Part shown: positions 9,512-19,489 of the stretch, one piece after another
Numbering within the stretch: the first letter of the stretch is position 1
Layout: each line of letters starts with the position of its first letter
DNA from: Dehalobacter sp. CP
GTDB taxonomy: Bacteria > Bacillota_B > Desulfitobacteriia > Desulfitobacteriales > Syntrophobotulaceae
Assembly: GCA_009910795.1 (NCBI GenBank)
Contig: VMEE01000039.1
Span: 1-64,000, forward strand
Direction: 5' to 3'
DNA length: 64,000 nt
The notes under the pieces: generated by a model
Database searches by the model: none
The model's input: the letters and a program-made list of their open reading frames with translations, nothing else
What the model was told of the DNA's origin: nothing
Position numbers and translations under genes: made by a program

Positions 9512-9907
9512 CTATTCAATGCGCATGGATAGGTTCGCATGGATCACAACCGGATTCGGAAGAATATGATTTAATACCGGAGTCGTAAGAGACACAGGAT
9601 AAGAAACTGATACCGTAACATTTGAGCCGGAATGTCTGCTGGACTCAATGGGGGTGATCTGAATGGTCAGTAGGTTGCGGTCTAACAAGGGGGCGGAATC
9701 AGCTACTGAAGCCTGGATAGCGCTGTCCAGCCCGCTCAGGCTTGCTGTCCTGGCACCGCTTCTGACAGCGTTATTGAGGGTCACGTAGGAATAGCCGAGT
9801 CGCCCAAACTCAACCACGCCAAAAACTAGGAGCAAAAAGATAGGCAGGACCAGTGCAAATTCTACAAGAGACTGGCCATTGGAGGATTTTATTAATTTCT
9901 TAAGCAT
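9512..9907 (-). CDS. tadE: TadE-like minor pseudopilin
   Basis: 131 residues with the hallmark N-terminus NGQSLVEFALVLPIFLLLVFGVVEFGR: a class IVb-like leader, Glu at position +5 after the Gly, and a long hydrophobic helix. It then has NNAVRSGARTAS, shared by TadE proteins. TadE is processed by the prepilin peptidase and acts as a minor subunit of the Flp pilus. The ATG is 9 bases after GGGAGG; a GTG three codons earlier would sit directly on that site. It is the first gene after the flp terminator, so it depends on read-through or on its own promoter. Confidence 0.9.
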   Translation of the reverse strand: MLKKLIKSSNGQSLVEFALVLPIFLLLVFGVVEFGRLGYSYVTLNNAVRSGARTASLSGLDSAIQASVADSAPLLDRNLLTIQITPIESSRHSGSNVTVSVSYPVSLTTPVLNHILPNPVVIHANLSMRIE

Positions 9908-10033
9908 TTTATACACCCTCCCAATGCAGGTTTACTTTCGTCAAACCAATTCTGATATCACTAAGCAGTGAAGAGACAATTAACAATGCAAAAACTGTTA
10001 AAGCACAAATAAAAGTTATTCCTTCTTTAGTTT

Positions 10034-10068
10034 AAAAAAGCCCTACTGTTCCCTGACAGTAGGGCTTT
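10034..10068 (-). terminator. terminator between flp and tadE
   Basis: On the minus strand a 13-bp perfect stem (AAAGCCCTACTGT / ACAGTAGGGCTTT) with a 6-base loop is followed by six T. It sits just after the flp stop codon. Partial read-through would give much more pilin than machinery, a common arrangement for major pilin genes. Confidence 0.9.
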
Positions 10069-10098
10069 CGAGGTAAAACCAACGAAGACTTTTGTTTT

Positions 10099-10272
10099 TT
10101 AGAGAGCGCCAGCAATTGTTCTTAGGATAGCATCCAAGTTTGTGCCGATAAGAGTGACTGCGCCAATTACAAAGACTGCAATTAAAGCAATAATAAGACC
10201 GTACTCTGTAAGTGCTTGACCCTTTTCGTCTTTCTGGAATCTTTGAAGGAACTGAACGAGGTATAACATCAT
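10099..10272 (-). CDS. flp: Flp-family major pilin
   Basis: Type IVb pilin precursor of 57 residues. The leader ends KDEKG, then the mature protein begins QALTEYGLIIALIA, with Glu at +5 and Tyr at +6, the signature of Flp pilins. The hydrophobic helix and the short tail GTNLDAILRTIAGAL complete it. AAAGGAG stands nine bases before the first of two ATG codons. It is separated from tadE by a strong terminator and should be the most highly expressed gene of the set. The cognate prepilin peptidase (TadV/CpaA) is not in this window and must lie elsewhere. Confidence 0.95.
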   Translation of the reverse strand: MMLYLVQFLQRFQKDEKGQALTEYGLIIALIAVFVIGAVTLIGTNLDAILRTIAGAL

Positions 10273-10600
10273 GATAATCTCTCCTTTTTTAATCATATAT
10301 TTTTTTTGTTTTATTGATCTGGCTTGTATTACAAATTTACAACAGTTTGACAATCGAAACAATTCACCGTAAGTCACGATGTGATAGGACTAAAGACTTA
10401 TTAATATCCTGTGCTTTTTAAGAATCTTATCAAATAAGGGTTGATTGTCCTGAGAATTTCTTGTTTTTAGGTGATAAATGCTTTACATTATATTTACCAT
10501 CATATAACCGTCATATAAAGGTAAGAATTATTATCGAGGACTCAACAAGGAATCATTCAAAGGCCTTATATGTTGAATAATTAAAGGAATTAGCTTAGAA
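10273..10600. promoter_or_regulatory. divergent intergenic region flp / ftsK
   Basis: This AT-rich stretch has no credible gene. On the minus strand there is a TATAAT at 10492-10487 with a weak -35 match (ATGACG) 16 bases upstream; it could drive flp with a leader of about 200 bases. On the plus side I see no clear promoter for the translocase gene. Both calls are tentative. Confidence 0.3.
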
Positions 10601-13102
10601 TTGTGGAAATATTACTGTAGTAATGTGTTATTAAGCTATAAAGACCATGGAAATTGTAAAGACAGAAAAGACAGAAAAGACAGAATGAAAAGCTGGGGGT
10701 TTGAAACGTTGGCGACGAAGGCAACAAAAAAGAACCGACGGGGGTCACGTAAAAAAAGACAGTCCGTTCATGATACGATTCGAAATGAGATTATGGGAAT
10801 CCTGGTGATGGGTTTGGCCTGCCTGGGATTTGTCATGCTCTATTCCAACAGCAAGGGTGCTATTGTCACGCTGATTATTAAAGCACTCAGGATTGCGGCA
10901 GGCGATGGCAGTGTCGGGATTTTTATCATTCTCGGAGTCATTGGGATCAGCCTGATGAGCAACAACCGGAGAAGTATGAAATGGCGGATAACAGGTGTGA
11001 TTTTATTATGGCTCGTTGCGGAAGGATTCCTGCATCTCGGGTCATCTGCTGCGTATGATACTGCAGGGCTGCTTGAGCTTGGCAAAGCAGGATTAGGAGG
11101 TGGCCTCCTTGGCGCGGTGATCAGTATCATGCTGGTCGTGCTGGTCGGCGTGACAGGTGGCTATGTGATTCTGGCAGTATTAGCCTTAATCGGGGCTATC
11201 CTGGCAATGAACCGATCTCTGGTCGGGACGGTCAAAGACCTGTTGTCTCTCACAGCCAATTTTGCACAGATGGTCGACCGCCACATCAGGGATTTTCTGC
11301 AGGTACTGGCGGACGGACGCCAAGAAAGACAGGAGCGCAAAGAGGATGATCGGAACAGCATGTTTGCCGCAGCAAAGAAAGGTGAACCTGTAAAGTCCCA
11401 AACCCCGAATGATTATTTCGATTCAAAGCAGAGTAACCCGGTGATCGAAATTTTCGGGGAAGAACGGAATCATGGAGAAGAACGGAATAAAAGAAACAAG
11501 CAGGTTCCGCAGTCGGAGACGGATCATTACCTGATTAACACAAGGATGGACGATTTAGCCGAAAGAAAGGCTGGAAATATAGGAGATTATGCAGGAAGCA
11601 TGGAGACTGCAGCGGCACCGCCGGGCAAGCTTACCGGGACGCCTATTTCCAGACAGACCGAGAAGAACGAACATTACAGGCTGCCGCCTTTAAATCTTGT
11701 TCATAAATCAATGAAAAAAGGCCAAAAAAGCGGCAAGGACATTGCTGATAATGTCCGCCTGCTTGAAGATACGCTGGCCAGTTTTGGGGTCAGGGTGAAA
11801 GTTACAAGAGTTACACAGGGGCCGACGATTACCCGCTATGAGGTTCAGCCCGCACCCGGTGTCAAAGTTAGTAAAATTACCAGCCTCTCAGATGATATTG
11901 CACTGAGTCTGGCAGCCTCCGATGTGCGGATGGAAGCGCCGATCCCGGGAAAGTCCGCAGTGGGGATAGAGGTTCCGAATAAGGAGATTGCCATTGTTCA
12001 TTTCCGGGAAGTGCTGGAAACGGAAGATTTTCAGGACTCACCAAGCAAGCTTAGTTTGGCGCTCGGCAAAGATATTACCGGTACGCCGATTATCGGTGAT
12101 CTGACGAGAATGCCGCACTTGCTGATCGCCGGAGCGACCGGAGCAGGAAAATCGGTTTGCATCAATACGATTATCGGAAGTATCGTTTATAAAGCAAAAC
12201 CGGATGAAGTAAAACTGCTGCTGATTGATCCCAAAGTTGTTGAACTGGCCAATTACAATGGAATTCCACATCTGATCTCTCCTGTGGTAACAGAGCCCCA
12301 GAGGGCTGCCGGAGCTTTGAAGTGGATCGTTACCGAAATGGAGACAAGATATGAACTTTTTGCAGCTTCCGGAGTTCGCGATATCGTCAGATATAATTTC
12401 TTGGTTAGTGAAAAGAAGGATACGGAATCGAAGCCGCTGCCGTATGTTGTTGTCATCATCGACGAGTTAGCCGATCTGATGATGGTTGCTCCGGGAGAGG
12501 TTGAAGAGTCTATCTGCCGGCTGGCCCAGATGGCCAGGGCAGCAGGTATTCATCTGATTGTTGCAACGCAGAGACCCTCGGTTGATGTCATCACCGGTCT
12601 GATCAAAGCCAATATTCCTTCCAGGATCGCTTTTGCGGTTTCTTCCCAGATCGATTCCAGAACCATTCTGGATATGGGCGGTGCAGAAAAACTGCTCGGC
12701 CGCGGGGACATGCTCTATCATCCAATTGGGATCAGCAAGCCGATTCGGGTCCAGGGCTGTTTCCTGTCAGACAAGGAAGTCAAAAATATTGTGGATTATC
12801 TGCTGGAACAGGCCAAACCGGAGTATTTTGAAATTCCGGAGGTAAGCTTGAGTTCCAGGAATTCTGAGGAGCCGGAAGATGAGCTTTTCTACAAGGCTGC
12901 GAACATCTTTATGGAGAGCAATACGGCATCCGTGTCCCTGCTTCAGCGAAGACTAAAGATTGGCTATTCCAGGGCGGCCAGAATCGTTGATATGCTTGAA
13001 GAAAAAGGGGTTGTCGGCCAGCATGAAGGCTCGAAACCCAGGGAAGTTTTGTTGACCAAGGGCCAATTTGAACAAAAATTCGGGAAAAACTTTAATTCTT
13101 AG
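10601..13102 (+). CDS. DNA translocase FtsK/SpoIIIE family
   Basis: Hexameric dsDNA pump that moves chromosome ends through the closing septum (or into the forespore). N-terminal membrane segments span about residues 62-205, followed by an acidic/basic linker (230-370). The motor has an alpha part, Walker [10 protein letters not shown] near residue 510 and Walker [14 protein letters not shown]. The C-terminal 65 residues form the winged-helix gamma domain that reads KOPS/SRS sequences ([23 protein letters not shown]). The start is uncertain: TTG at 10601 has AAAGGA 12 bases upstream, while an ATG at 10685 lacks a site but overlaps the stop of a 13-codon frame. Membrane segments place it in the SpoIIIE/FtsK group, not SftA. 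Confidence 0.92.
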   Translation: MWKYYCSNVLLSYKDHGNCKDRKDRKDRMKSWGFETLATKATKKNRRGSRKKRQSVHDTIRNEIMGILVMGLACLGFVMLYSNSKGAIVTLIIKALRIAAGDGSVGIFIILGVIGISLMSNNRRSMKWRITGVILLWLVAEGFLHLGSSAAYDTAGLLELGKAGLGGGLLGAVISIMLVVLVGVTGGYVILAVLALIGAILAMNRSLVGTVKDLLSLTANFAQMVDRHIRDFLQVLADGRQERQERKEDDRNSMFAAAKKGEPVKSQTPNDYFDSKQSNPVIEIFGEERNHGEERNKRNKQVPQSETDHYLINTRMDDLAERKAGNIGDYAGSMETAAAPPGKLTGTPISRQTEKNEHYRLPPLNLVHKSMKKGQKSGKDIADNVRLLEDTLASFGVRVKVTRVTQGPTITRYEVQPAPGVKVSKITSLSDDIALSLAASDVRMEAPIPGKSAVGIEVPNKEIAIVHFREVLETEDFQDSPSKLSLALGKDITGTPIIGDLTRMPHLLIAGATGAGKSVCINTIIGSIVYKAKPDEVKLLLIDPKVVELANYNGIPHLISPVVTEPQRAAGALKWIVTEMETRYELFAASGVRDIVRYNFLVSEKKDTESKPLPYVVVIIDELADLMMVAPGEVEESICRLAQMARAAGIHLIVATQRPSVDVITGLIKANIPSRIAFAVSSQIDSRTILDMGGAEKLLGRGDMLYHPIGISKPIRVQGCFLSDKEVKNIVDYLLEQAKPEYFEIPEVSLSSRNSEEPEDELFYKAANIFMESNTASVSLLQRRLKIGYSRAARIVDMLEEKGVVGQHEGSKPREVLLTKGQFEQKFGKNFNS

Positions 13103-13189
13103 TCATAATTACCAAATATTTGCGCTTTTTGGTTAATTTCAGGAAGGATTAGTTAAAATACTGTAGAATAAAAAAGATTGGGGAAGATT

Positions 13190-14224
13190 ATGCTGCGTGA
13201 AATTTCCATCGATGAATGTTCTGAGCTATCAGATGCATTATATATAGATGTGAGGTCAGAAAACGAATTTGAGGAAGGAACGATTCCGGGAGCGGTAAAC
13301 ATACCCATCTTCAATAATGAAGAGAGAGCCGTCATTGGAAAGATATATACGAAAGAGTCTCCCCAAAAAGCCAGAGATATCGGGTTAGAGATTGTTAGCC
13401 GAAAATTGCCGGATTTATATAAACAAGTTGAAGAAGCTGCCGGAAAAAGACCAATTCTGCTATTTTGCTGGCGCGGAGGAATGAGAAGCAAGTCTTTGGC
13501 GGCAGTACTTGACCTGATGGGGTTGCCGGTATTTCGGCTGATTGGCGGATACAAGGCCTACAGGCATTCGATTGTTTCATTTTTTGAGACTGGATTTCAC
13601 CATCAGGTTATCGTCCTGAAAGGGAATACCGGAACTGGAAAAACAGAGTTGCTGAAAAAACTCAAGGAAGAGGGTTATCCGGTCATTGATCTTGAGGGGC
13701 TATCCAATAATCGCGGTTCAGTTTTTGGCTGCATTGGTCTTGGCGTTCAGCCTACTCAAAAAACGTTTGAGTCTTTGCTTTACGAGGAAATTCATCGCTA
13801 TAATCACGATCTGTATTTGGTGATGGAATGCGAAAGCCGGCGGATCGGCAAAATCACACTCCCTGACGCAGTTTTTAAAGCCATGCAGCAGGGAATTTCC
13901 GTTCTTGTTTATGATTCGCTGGACAACAGAGCCAAACGGTTGATGCTCGAGTATACGGATAACCCGGGAATAACTGAAGAACTTAAAACGGCTCTGGACA
14001 GACTGACGAAAAGACTGGGACGAAAGAAGATTGATCAGCTTTATGATTTTCTGCAGAAACAGGCTTACGAGGACTTTGCCCGGTATCTTATTATGGAATA
14101 CTATGACCAGCTGTATGGCTATCCCAATCAGGAATCTGAGGACTACGCCTTATGTATTTCTCAGGAATCTATGTTATTATCGCTGAAAACACTGAAACAA
14201 TTTTTGAATGACCGGTTTGCTTGA
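13190..14224 (+). CDS. mnmH: tRNA 2-selenouridine synthase
   Basis: 344-residue MnmH (SelU/YbbB). It replaces sulfur by selenium at wobble uridine 34 using selenophosphate, through a geranylated intermediate. An N-terminal rhodanese domain (about 5-125) has the reactive cysteine at residue 93 in FCWRGGMRS. A P-loop follows (GNTGTGKTE near 145), then the conserved GSVFGCIG and MECESRRIGK blocks. It starts at ATG 13190 (GGGGAA upstream); a TTG four codons earlier has no better site. It implies that the cell makes selenophosphate, but selD is not in the window. It follows the translocase gene by 87 bases. Confidence 0.95.
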   Translation: MLREISIDECSELSDALYIDVRSENEFEEGTIPGAVNIPIFNNEERAVIGKIYTKESPQKARDIGLEIVSRKLPDLYKQVEEAAGKRPILLFCWRGGMRSKSLAAVLDLMGLPVFRLIGGYKAYRHSIVSFFETGFHHQVIVLKGNTGTGKTELLKKLKEEGYPVIDLEGLSNNRGSVFGCIGLGVQPTQKTFESLLYEEIHRYNHDLYLVMECESRRIGKITLPDAVFKAMQQGISVLVYDSLDNRAKRLMLEYTDNPGITEELKTALDRLTKRLGRKKIDQLYDFLQKQAYEDFARYLIMEYYDQLYGYPNQESEDYALCISQESMLLSLKTLKQFLNDRFA

Positions 14225-14277
14225 CAGTAATTAATTTAAAATAAAATTAAATTAAATATTAATAGGGTGGTGTAGAG

Positions 14278-15075
14278 ATGGCTGGTGAAGGGGCCGTTCT
14301 TAGGAAGGCCAGGGAAGAAAAAGGTTTAAGTTATCAGGAAGTTGAAGACAGCATTAAGATTAGAGTGAGGTATCTGGAAGCTCTGGAGAAAGAGAACTAC
14401 GGCGTGCTGCCCGGGACCACCTATACCAGAGGCTTTTTAAGGATGTATGCCAAACATCTGGGCATTAATCCGCAGGAGATTATAGATAGCTATAATGCTT
14501 CTTTGGTCAAAGAAGCTGAGTCCGAGATTCAGCCACGCTTAAGTCCGATTCCAAGCAATCAGGTATGGTTCAGACCTGTCGTGCTTGCAGGAATGGCCAT
14601 CCTGGCTGTGATCATTGTCGTCGGGATTATCTTTGTGTCAAACTTGGGCAACAAATCCGGTACTTTTCATTATACACCCACCCCTTTGCCGGCGGCACCG
14701 AAGGCGAGCGATCAAAATACTGCCGATTCCGGTACGGGGCAGAATACGAATACTGCCGGGCAGGAACAAAATGCCGGGCAGCCGTCTCAGCAGCCTGAAC
14801 AATATGAGGGTATTGTCGCTGAGCTTACGTTTACTGCTGATTGCTGGGTCGTGGCTAATGTAGACGGCAAGCAGGCTTTGAGTGGGACAATCCCTTCAGG
14901 AACAATGCAAACGCTGCAGGCTGACAAGCAAATTGAATTTGTATCGATCGGAAACGCCGGTGGACTGTCACTCAAAGTGAACGGACATACCGTCCCGCCG
15001 CTTGGGAAGACCGGTGATGTCCTTCGAAACTACATCATCGATGAGAACAAAGTGAAAGAGCTTGCGGGAAGTTAG
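14278..15075 (+). CDS. RodZ-like helix-turn-helix membrane protein
   Basis: 265 residues in RodZ architecture: a cytoplasmic HTH domain (6-75; LRKAREEKGLSYQEVEDSIKI), one membrane helix (about 96-118), a Pro/Gln/Asn-rich outer linker (130-180) and a DUF4115 beta domain (about 185-258). RodZ tethers MreB filaments to the envelope and helps keep rod shape. Gram-positive homologues also occur near pgsA and cinA, as here. AGGGTGG precedes the ATG. A terminator follows. Name by architecture only; no mreB gene is present in this window. Confidence 0.85.
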   Translation: MAGEGAVLRKAREEKGLSYQEVEDSIKIRVRYLEALEKENYGVLPGTTYTRGFLRMYAKHLGINPQEIIDSYNASLVKEAESEIQPRLSPIPSNQVWFRPVVLAGMAILAVIIVVGIIFVSNLGNKSGTFHYTPTPLPAAPKASDQNTADSGTGQNTNTAGQEQNAGQPSQQPEQYEGIVAELTFTADCWVVANVDGKQALSGTIPSGTMQTLQADKQIEFVSIGNAGGLSLKVNGHTVPPLGKTGDVLRNYIIDENKVKELAGS

Positions 15076-15105
15076 TTTACACCAAGCTGATAAGATAAGA
15101 TTATC

Positions 15106-15147
15106 AAGAGGGTATACCGGAAGACCAGGATACCCTCTTCCTATATT
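15106..15147 (+). terminator. terminator after the rodZ-like gene
   Basis: AAGAGGGTAT (15106-15115) pairs perfectly with ATACCCTCTT (15130-15139), followed by a T-rich CCTATATTT. Confidence 0.7.
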
Positions 15148-15303
15148 TGCGAATCAGGTCAAATCGATTTAGAATAAATACGGCTGCAAAGATTAGAATC
15201 CAATAGATTAAATGAAGGATAGAAGAATATTTGAATAATCAGTTTGATATTAGATAACTGCATGGCAGTAAGCTAAGGCTGATATAGTTAGGAGCAAAAT
15301 CAA

Positions 15304-17454
15304 GTGTCTGTAAATTATCTGCCAGTGAACAGAGAAGATATGGAAAGCCGGGGATGGGACCAGGTGGACTTCGTTCTGGTCAGCGGGGATGCGTATGTCG
15401 ATCATCCCAGCTTTGGTCCGGCTATCATTTCCAGGGTCCTTGAAGACGCAGGATACAAGGTTGGAATTATTCCTCAGCCGGATTGGAAAAAGACTGAAGA
15501 CTTTCAGAGACTTGGGCATCCCCGGCTCGGATTTTTGGTGACGGCGGGCAATATGGATTCTATGGTCAACCATTATTCAGTCAATAAAAAATTGCGCGAA
15601 AAAGATGCCTATTCAACCGGCGGCAAAATGGGTTTACGCCCGGACAGGGCAACCATTGTGTACTGTAATAAAATTCGGGAAGCCTATAAAAACGTTCCAA
15701 TTATCATTGGCGGTGTAGAAGCCAGTTTGCGGAGATTTGCCCATTATGACTATTGGAGCGATACCGTCAGAAAATCAATTCTGATTGACAGCAGTGCGGA
15801 CTTGTTGGTCTATGGCATGGCGGAAAAGCAGATTGTGGAGATTGCCGCGTATCTGAATGACGGTTTGGAAGTGAAATATATCCGCCATATCCCCGGAACC
15901 TGCTATATGGCGGATTCTCTGGAAGAGGTAAGCAACGGCTATATCGAGATACCTTCCTTCAAAAAGACGTCAGAAGACAAAACAAAGTATGCGGAGGCTT
16001 TCAAGATCCAATATCAGGAGCAGGACCCGGTCAGAGGAAAAACCATTGTCCAGCAGCACGGCATAAAATATCTGGTGCAGAATAAACCGGAAATGCCTTT
16101 GTCTCAGGCGGAGCTGGATAAAGTCTATGGTCTTTCCTATCTGAAAAACGCGCATCCAATGTATGATAGAGACGGGGGAATACCTGCGCTGGAGGAAGTT
16201 AAATTCAGTATTGTCAGCTCCCGGGGATGTTTTGGAAGCTGTGCTTTCTGCTCGCTGACCTTTCATCAGGGCAGAATCGTTCAGAGCAGGAGCGAGGAAT
16301 CGATCCTGCACGAAGCTGTGGAAATCACGAATTTGGAAGACTTTAAAGGATATATTCATGACGTTGGCGGACCGACAGCAAACTTTCGTCAGCCAGCCTG
16401 TTCAAAGCAATTGAAAACTGGCGCATGTAAGGAAAAACAATGCCTGCATCCCTCGCCATGCAAAAGCCTGCATATCGACCATCAGGAATACCTCGGGATT
16501 TTACGGAAACTCAGAAAACTGCCCAAAGTCAAGAAAGTATTTGTGCGCTCGGGGATTCGCTATGACTATATCATGGCGGATAAAAGCGAGCATTTTCTTA
16601 AAGAACTGCTCGAACACCATGTCAGCGGTCAACTAAAGGTAGCTCCGGAGCATATCTCACCTAAGGTCCTGCACGATATGCGTAAACCGGCCGGAAAAAC
16701 CTTTGAACAGTTCAGGGAAAAGTTCTTTAAAATGAACGAGCGTCTTGGCAAGAAGCAGTTTATTGTTCCTTACTTTATGTCCAGCCACCCAGGGAGTACG
16801 CTGGAAGCAGCCGTTGAACTGGCCGAATACTTGCGGGACATTCATTATCAGCCGGAACAGGTCCAGGATTTTTATCCGACTCCGGGAACGCTGTCTACGG
16901 CAATGTTTTATACAGGGCTCGATCCGCTGACTATGCAGAAGGTTTATGTTCCAAAAAGCAAAACGGAAAAAGCAATGCAGAGAGCGTTGCTGCAATTCAG
17001 AGAACCTAAAAAATATGCCCTGGTCCACGCTGCCCTTGTTGAAGCTGATAGGACGGATTTGATAGGGTTCGGCCCCAAATGTCTGATCTGGCCCAAAGGC
17101 AAAACTGCCTATTCCGATCAGAAAAAGGAACAAGATTCCGGTTATAACCAAAATAAACAGAAAAATTTTGTTAAAGGCAAGCTCAATAAAGAGCAAGTAA
17201 ATAAAGACCTTTTATCTAAGGCACGAATAAATAAGGAACATAAAAAAAAGACTGCAGAGGACAGTGGAAAATCTCGGGGAACCGTAAAAAACGAAAAGAT
17301 GGAAAAAGAAAGACAACAAAGAAGCCTGGGGAATAAGAAAAAAAATCTCAAAGAAAATCAAAAAGGAAAGCACCAAGGAAGTCGCACAGGGGCGTCAGGC
17401 AAGGCGACAGGGAACGTCAAAAGGATGTCTCCGGGAAGGCATCAGGGAAGGTAA
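15304..17454 (+). CDS. YgiQ family radical SAM protein
   Basis: 716-residue member of the YgiQ (UPF0313) family. It has an N-terminal DUF3497-like/B12-binding-like region (about 15-290) and a radical SAM core. The iron-sulfur ligands are Cys309, Cys313 and Cys316 (CFGSCAFC), with two further cysteine clusters around 360-395 ([22 protein letters not shown]). The start is GTG with AGGAG nine bases upstream. The reaction is not established for this family. Odd point: the last roughly 105 residues are a Lys/Asn/Gln/Glu-rich, low-complexity, strongly basic tail that could bind nucleic acid. The gene stands alone, 80 bases before rimO. Confidence 0.88.
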   Translation: MSVNYLPVNREDMESRGWDQVDFVLVSGDAYVDHPSFGPAIISRVLEDAGYKVGIIPQPDWKKTEDFQRLGHPRLGFLVTAGNMDSMVNHYSVNKKLREKDAYSTGGKMGLRPDRATIVYCNKIREAYKNVPIIIGGVEASLRRFAHYDYWSDTVRKSILIDSSADLLVYGMAEKQIVEIAAYLNDGLEVKYIRHIPGTCYMADSLEEVSNGYIEIPSFKKTSEDKTKYAEAFKIQYQEQDPVRGKTIVQQHGIKYLVQNKPEMPLSQAELDKVYGLSYLKNAHPMYDRDGGIPALEEVKFSIVSSRGCFGSCAFCSLTFHQGRIVQSRSEESILHEAVEITNLEDFKGYIHDVGGPTANFRQPACSKQLKTGACKEKQCLHPSPCKSLHIDHQEYLGILRKLRKLPKVKKVFVRSGIRYDYIMADKSEHFLKELLEHHVSGQLKVAPEHISPKVLHDMRKPAGKTFEQFREKFFKMNERLGKKQFIVPYFMSSHPGSTLEAAVELAEYLRDIHYQPEQVQDFYPTPGTLSTAMFYTGLDPLTMQKVYVPKSKTEKAMQRALLQFREPKKYALVHAALVEADRTDLIGFGPKCLIWPKGKTAYSDQKKEQDSGYNQNKQKNFVKGKLNKEQVNKDLLSKARINKEHKKKTAEDSGKSRGTVKNEKMEKERQQRSLGNKKKNLKENQKGKHQGSRTGASGKATGNVKRMSPGRHQGR

Positions 17455-17534
17455 AGGGAAAGTATTCGTTTTGACAGCAGGTCGGAACCTGATATATACT
17501 AAAGGGATAAAAAACGATTTCAGAGGGTTGAGAA

Positions 17535-18860
17535 TTGAAGAAAAAAGTTGCAGTGATTAACCTTGGGTGTCCGAAGAACCAGGTTGACAGTGAAGTAATA
17601 ACCGGCATGCTGGCGAAAGGCTTCGAGATAACAGCCGAACCGTCTGAAGCCGATATGATTGTTGTAAATACCTGCGGTTTTATTGAAGATGCCAAAGCAG
17701 AATCGATTGACACCCTTTGTGAAATGATCAATTTGAAAAACAACGGTGCTCAGAAGAAGGTCTATGCTGTAGGATGTCTGGCTCAGCGTTATGGTGAAGA
17801 ACTGTTTAAAGAACTTCCTGAGCTTGATGGTGTGCTCGGGGACGGGGATCTGGATAAAATCCGCGAGGTCCTGGAAAGCTCCGGCAGCGAGAGAGTATAC
17901 AGAAAAAAAGAAAAGCAGGACTATCTTTATGACAATGAGATGCCGAGGGTCCGTTTCAGCCCTTCTTTTTTTGCATATGTCAAAATAGCCGAAGGCTGTG
18001 ATAACCGCTGCAGCTATTGTGTCATTCCGCAGATCAAAGGCAGCTACCGTAGCAGGACAATGGAGTCAATCGTACAAGAAGTAAGGAAGCTCGTCGGCGA
18101 AGGTGTGAAGGAAATTGCGCTGGTAGCCCAGGATACAACCCGTTACGGCATTGATCTGTATCACGATTACCGGCTGCCGGGTCTTCTGCGGGAACTAGTG
18201 GAAATAGACGGCATACAATGGATTCGGCTGATGTATTGTTACCCTGAGGCAGTATCTGATGAACTGATTGACCTGATTGCGACGGAACCCAAGATATGCA
18301 ATTATATCGATTTGCCTCTTCAGCATGCCGATAACGCCATACTTTCGAAAATGAACCGCAGAAATACAGCCGAAGAAGCAGAAACGCTGATCGGAAAGCT
18401 CCGCGAGGCTGTACCGGGTATTTTTATCCGTTCGACGTTCATTACCGGGTTCCCTGGGGAAACCGAAGAACAGTTTCAGCATTTATTGTCATTTGTCAAT
18501 AAAATGAAATTAGACCGCATTGGGGTTTTTGCTTATTCCCAGGAGGAAAATACTCCTGCTGGGAACATGGCGAACCAGGTGCCGCCTGAGGTTCGGGAAG
18601 CTCGCAAAAATGCTGTCATGGCAGCCCAAACGGAAATCGCGGATCAGATCCAGCAGCAAAGGGTCGGGCAAATCATTCGGGTCATTCTCGAAGAACAGAC
18701 TGCCCCTGATGAATGGGTCGGACGGAGCGAAGGGGATGCCCCGGAGATTGACGGTCAGATTTACCTCAAGGTTCAGAAGAAACATTTGGCTGGTGAAATC
18801 ATACAGACCAGAATTACAGAAGCGGACAGCTATGATATGGGAGGGGAGGAGCTCGAGTGA
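17535..18860 (+). CDS. rimO: ribosomal protein S12 methylthiotransferase RimO
   Basis: 441 residues. It adds a methylthio group to an Asp of ribosomal protein S12 using two Fe-S clusters and SAM. The N-terminal MTTase domain (3-120) has cysteines in LGCPKNQVDSE, NTCGFI and VGCLAQ. The radical SAM domain has Cys155, Cys159 and Cys162 (CDNRCSYC), and the C-terminal TRAM domain covers about 370-435. The start codon is TTG with AGAGGG upstream. The NTCGFIEDA signature separates RimO from MiaB. Its stop overlaps the pgsA start by four bases. Confidence 0.95.
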   Translation: MKKKVAVINLGCPKNQVDSEVITGMLAKGFEITAEPSEADMIVVNTCGFIEDAKAESIDTLCEMINLKNNGAQKKVYAVGCLAQRYGEELFKELPELDGVLGDGDLDKIREVLESSGSERVYRKKEKQDYLYDNEMPRVRFSPSFFAYVKIAEGCDNRCSYCVIPQIKGSYRSRTMESIVQEVRKLVGEGVKEIALVAQDTTRYGIDLYHDYRLPGLLRELVEIDGIQWIRLMYCYPEAVSDELIDLIATEPKICNYIDLPLQHADNAILSKMNRRNTAEEAETLIGKLREAVPGIFIRSTFITGFPGETEEQFQHLLSFVNKMKLDRIGVFAYSQEENTPAGNMANQVPPEVREARKNAVMAAQTEIADQIQQQRVGQIIRVILEEQTAPDEWVGRSEGDAPEIDGQIYLKVQKKHLAGEIIQTRITEADSYDMGGEELE

Positions 18861-19420
18861 ATCTGCCTAACACGCTGACTCTGATTCGAATCGCCATGAT
18901 ACCTTTGTTTATGGCCTTTTTATTGGTAAAAATGCCTGACGGCACTGCTTATTTTCCTTATCAGGACTTTGTAGCCGCGGGGATATTTATCCTGGCGTCT
19001 GCGACAGACGGTTTAGACGGTTATTTTGCACGCAAGCTGAAGCAAGTGACCAATCTCGGTAAATTTCTGGATCCGCTTGCTGACAAGCTTCTGGTTTCGG
19101 CCGCGTTGATTGCCCTGGTCGAGTTAAATCTCGTTTCGGCCTGGATTGTCTGGATTATCTTGGCCCGAGAGTTTGCGGTCACAGGGTTAAGAGCGATTGC
19201 TGCCGCCGAAGGCGTAGTGATCAGTGCCAGCAAGCTTGGAAAACTGAAGACGGTCACTCAGATCATTGCCATAGCACTGTTGATTCTGAGAGATTGGCCA
19301 TTATCAACCCTTAACATACATATTGCCCAGCCTATGATCTATCTTGCGCTGATCATAACCATCATCTCCGGCGTGGATTATATCATGAAATCAAAACAGC
19401 TGTTTGTGCATTCTAAATAA
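18857..19420 (+). CDS. pgsA: CDP-diacylglycerol--glycerol-3-phosphate 3-phosphatidyltransferase
   Basis: 187-residue integral membrane enzyme that makes phosphatidylglycerol phosphate, the first step to phosphatidylglycerol and cardiolipin. The CDP-alcohol phosphotransferase signature is intact (DGLDGYFARK, then GKFLDPLADK, residues about 55-80), with four aspartates positioned for metal and substrate. There are about four to five membrane helices. The start is GTG, overlapping the rimO stop by four bases, so the two are translationally coupled. rimO-pgsA-cinA-recA is a common order in Firmicutes. Confidence 0.95.
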   Translation: MNLPNTLTLIRIAMIPLFMAFLLVKMPDGTAYFPYQDFVAAGIFILASATDGLDGYFARKLKQVTNLGKFLDPLADKLLVSAALIALVELNLVSAWIVWIILAREFAVTGLRAIAAAEGVVISASKLGKLKTVTQIIAIALLILRDWPLSTLNIHIAQPMIYLALIITIISGVDYIMKSKQLFVHSK

Positions 19421-19489
19421 AACGACTTCAAGGCACTGGGATATAAATCTGCCCGCGGTGAGATAATGACTGAGGGAGTGTGAAAAATA

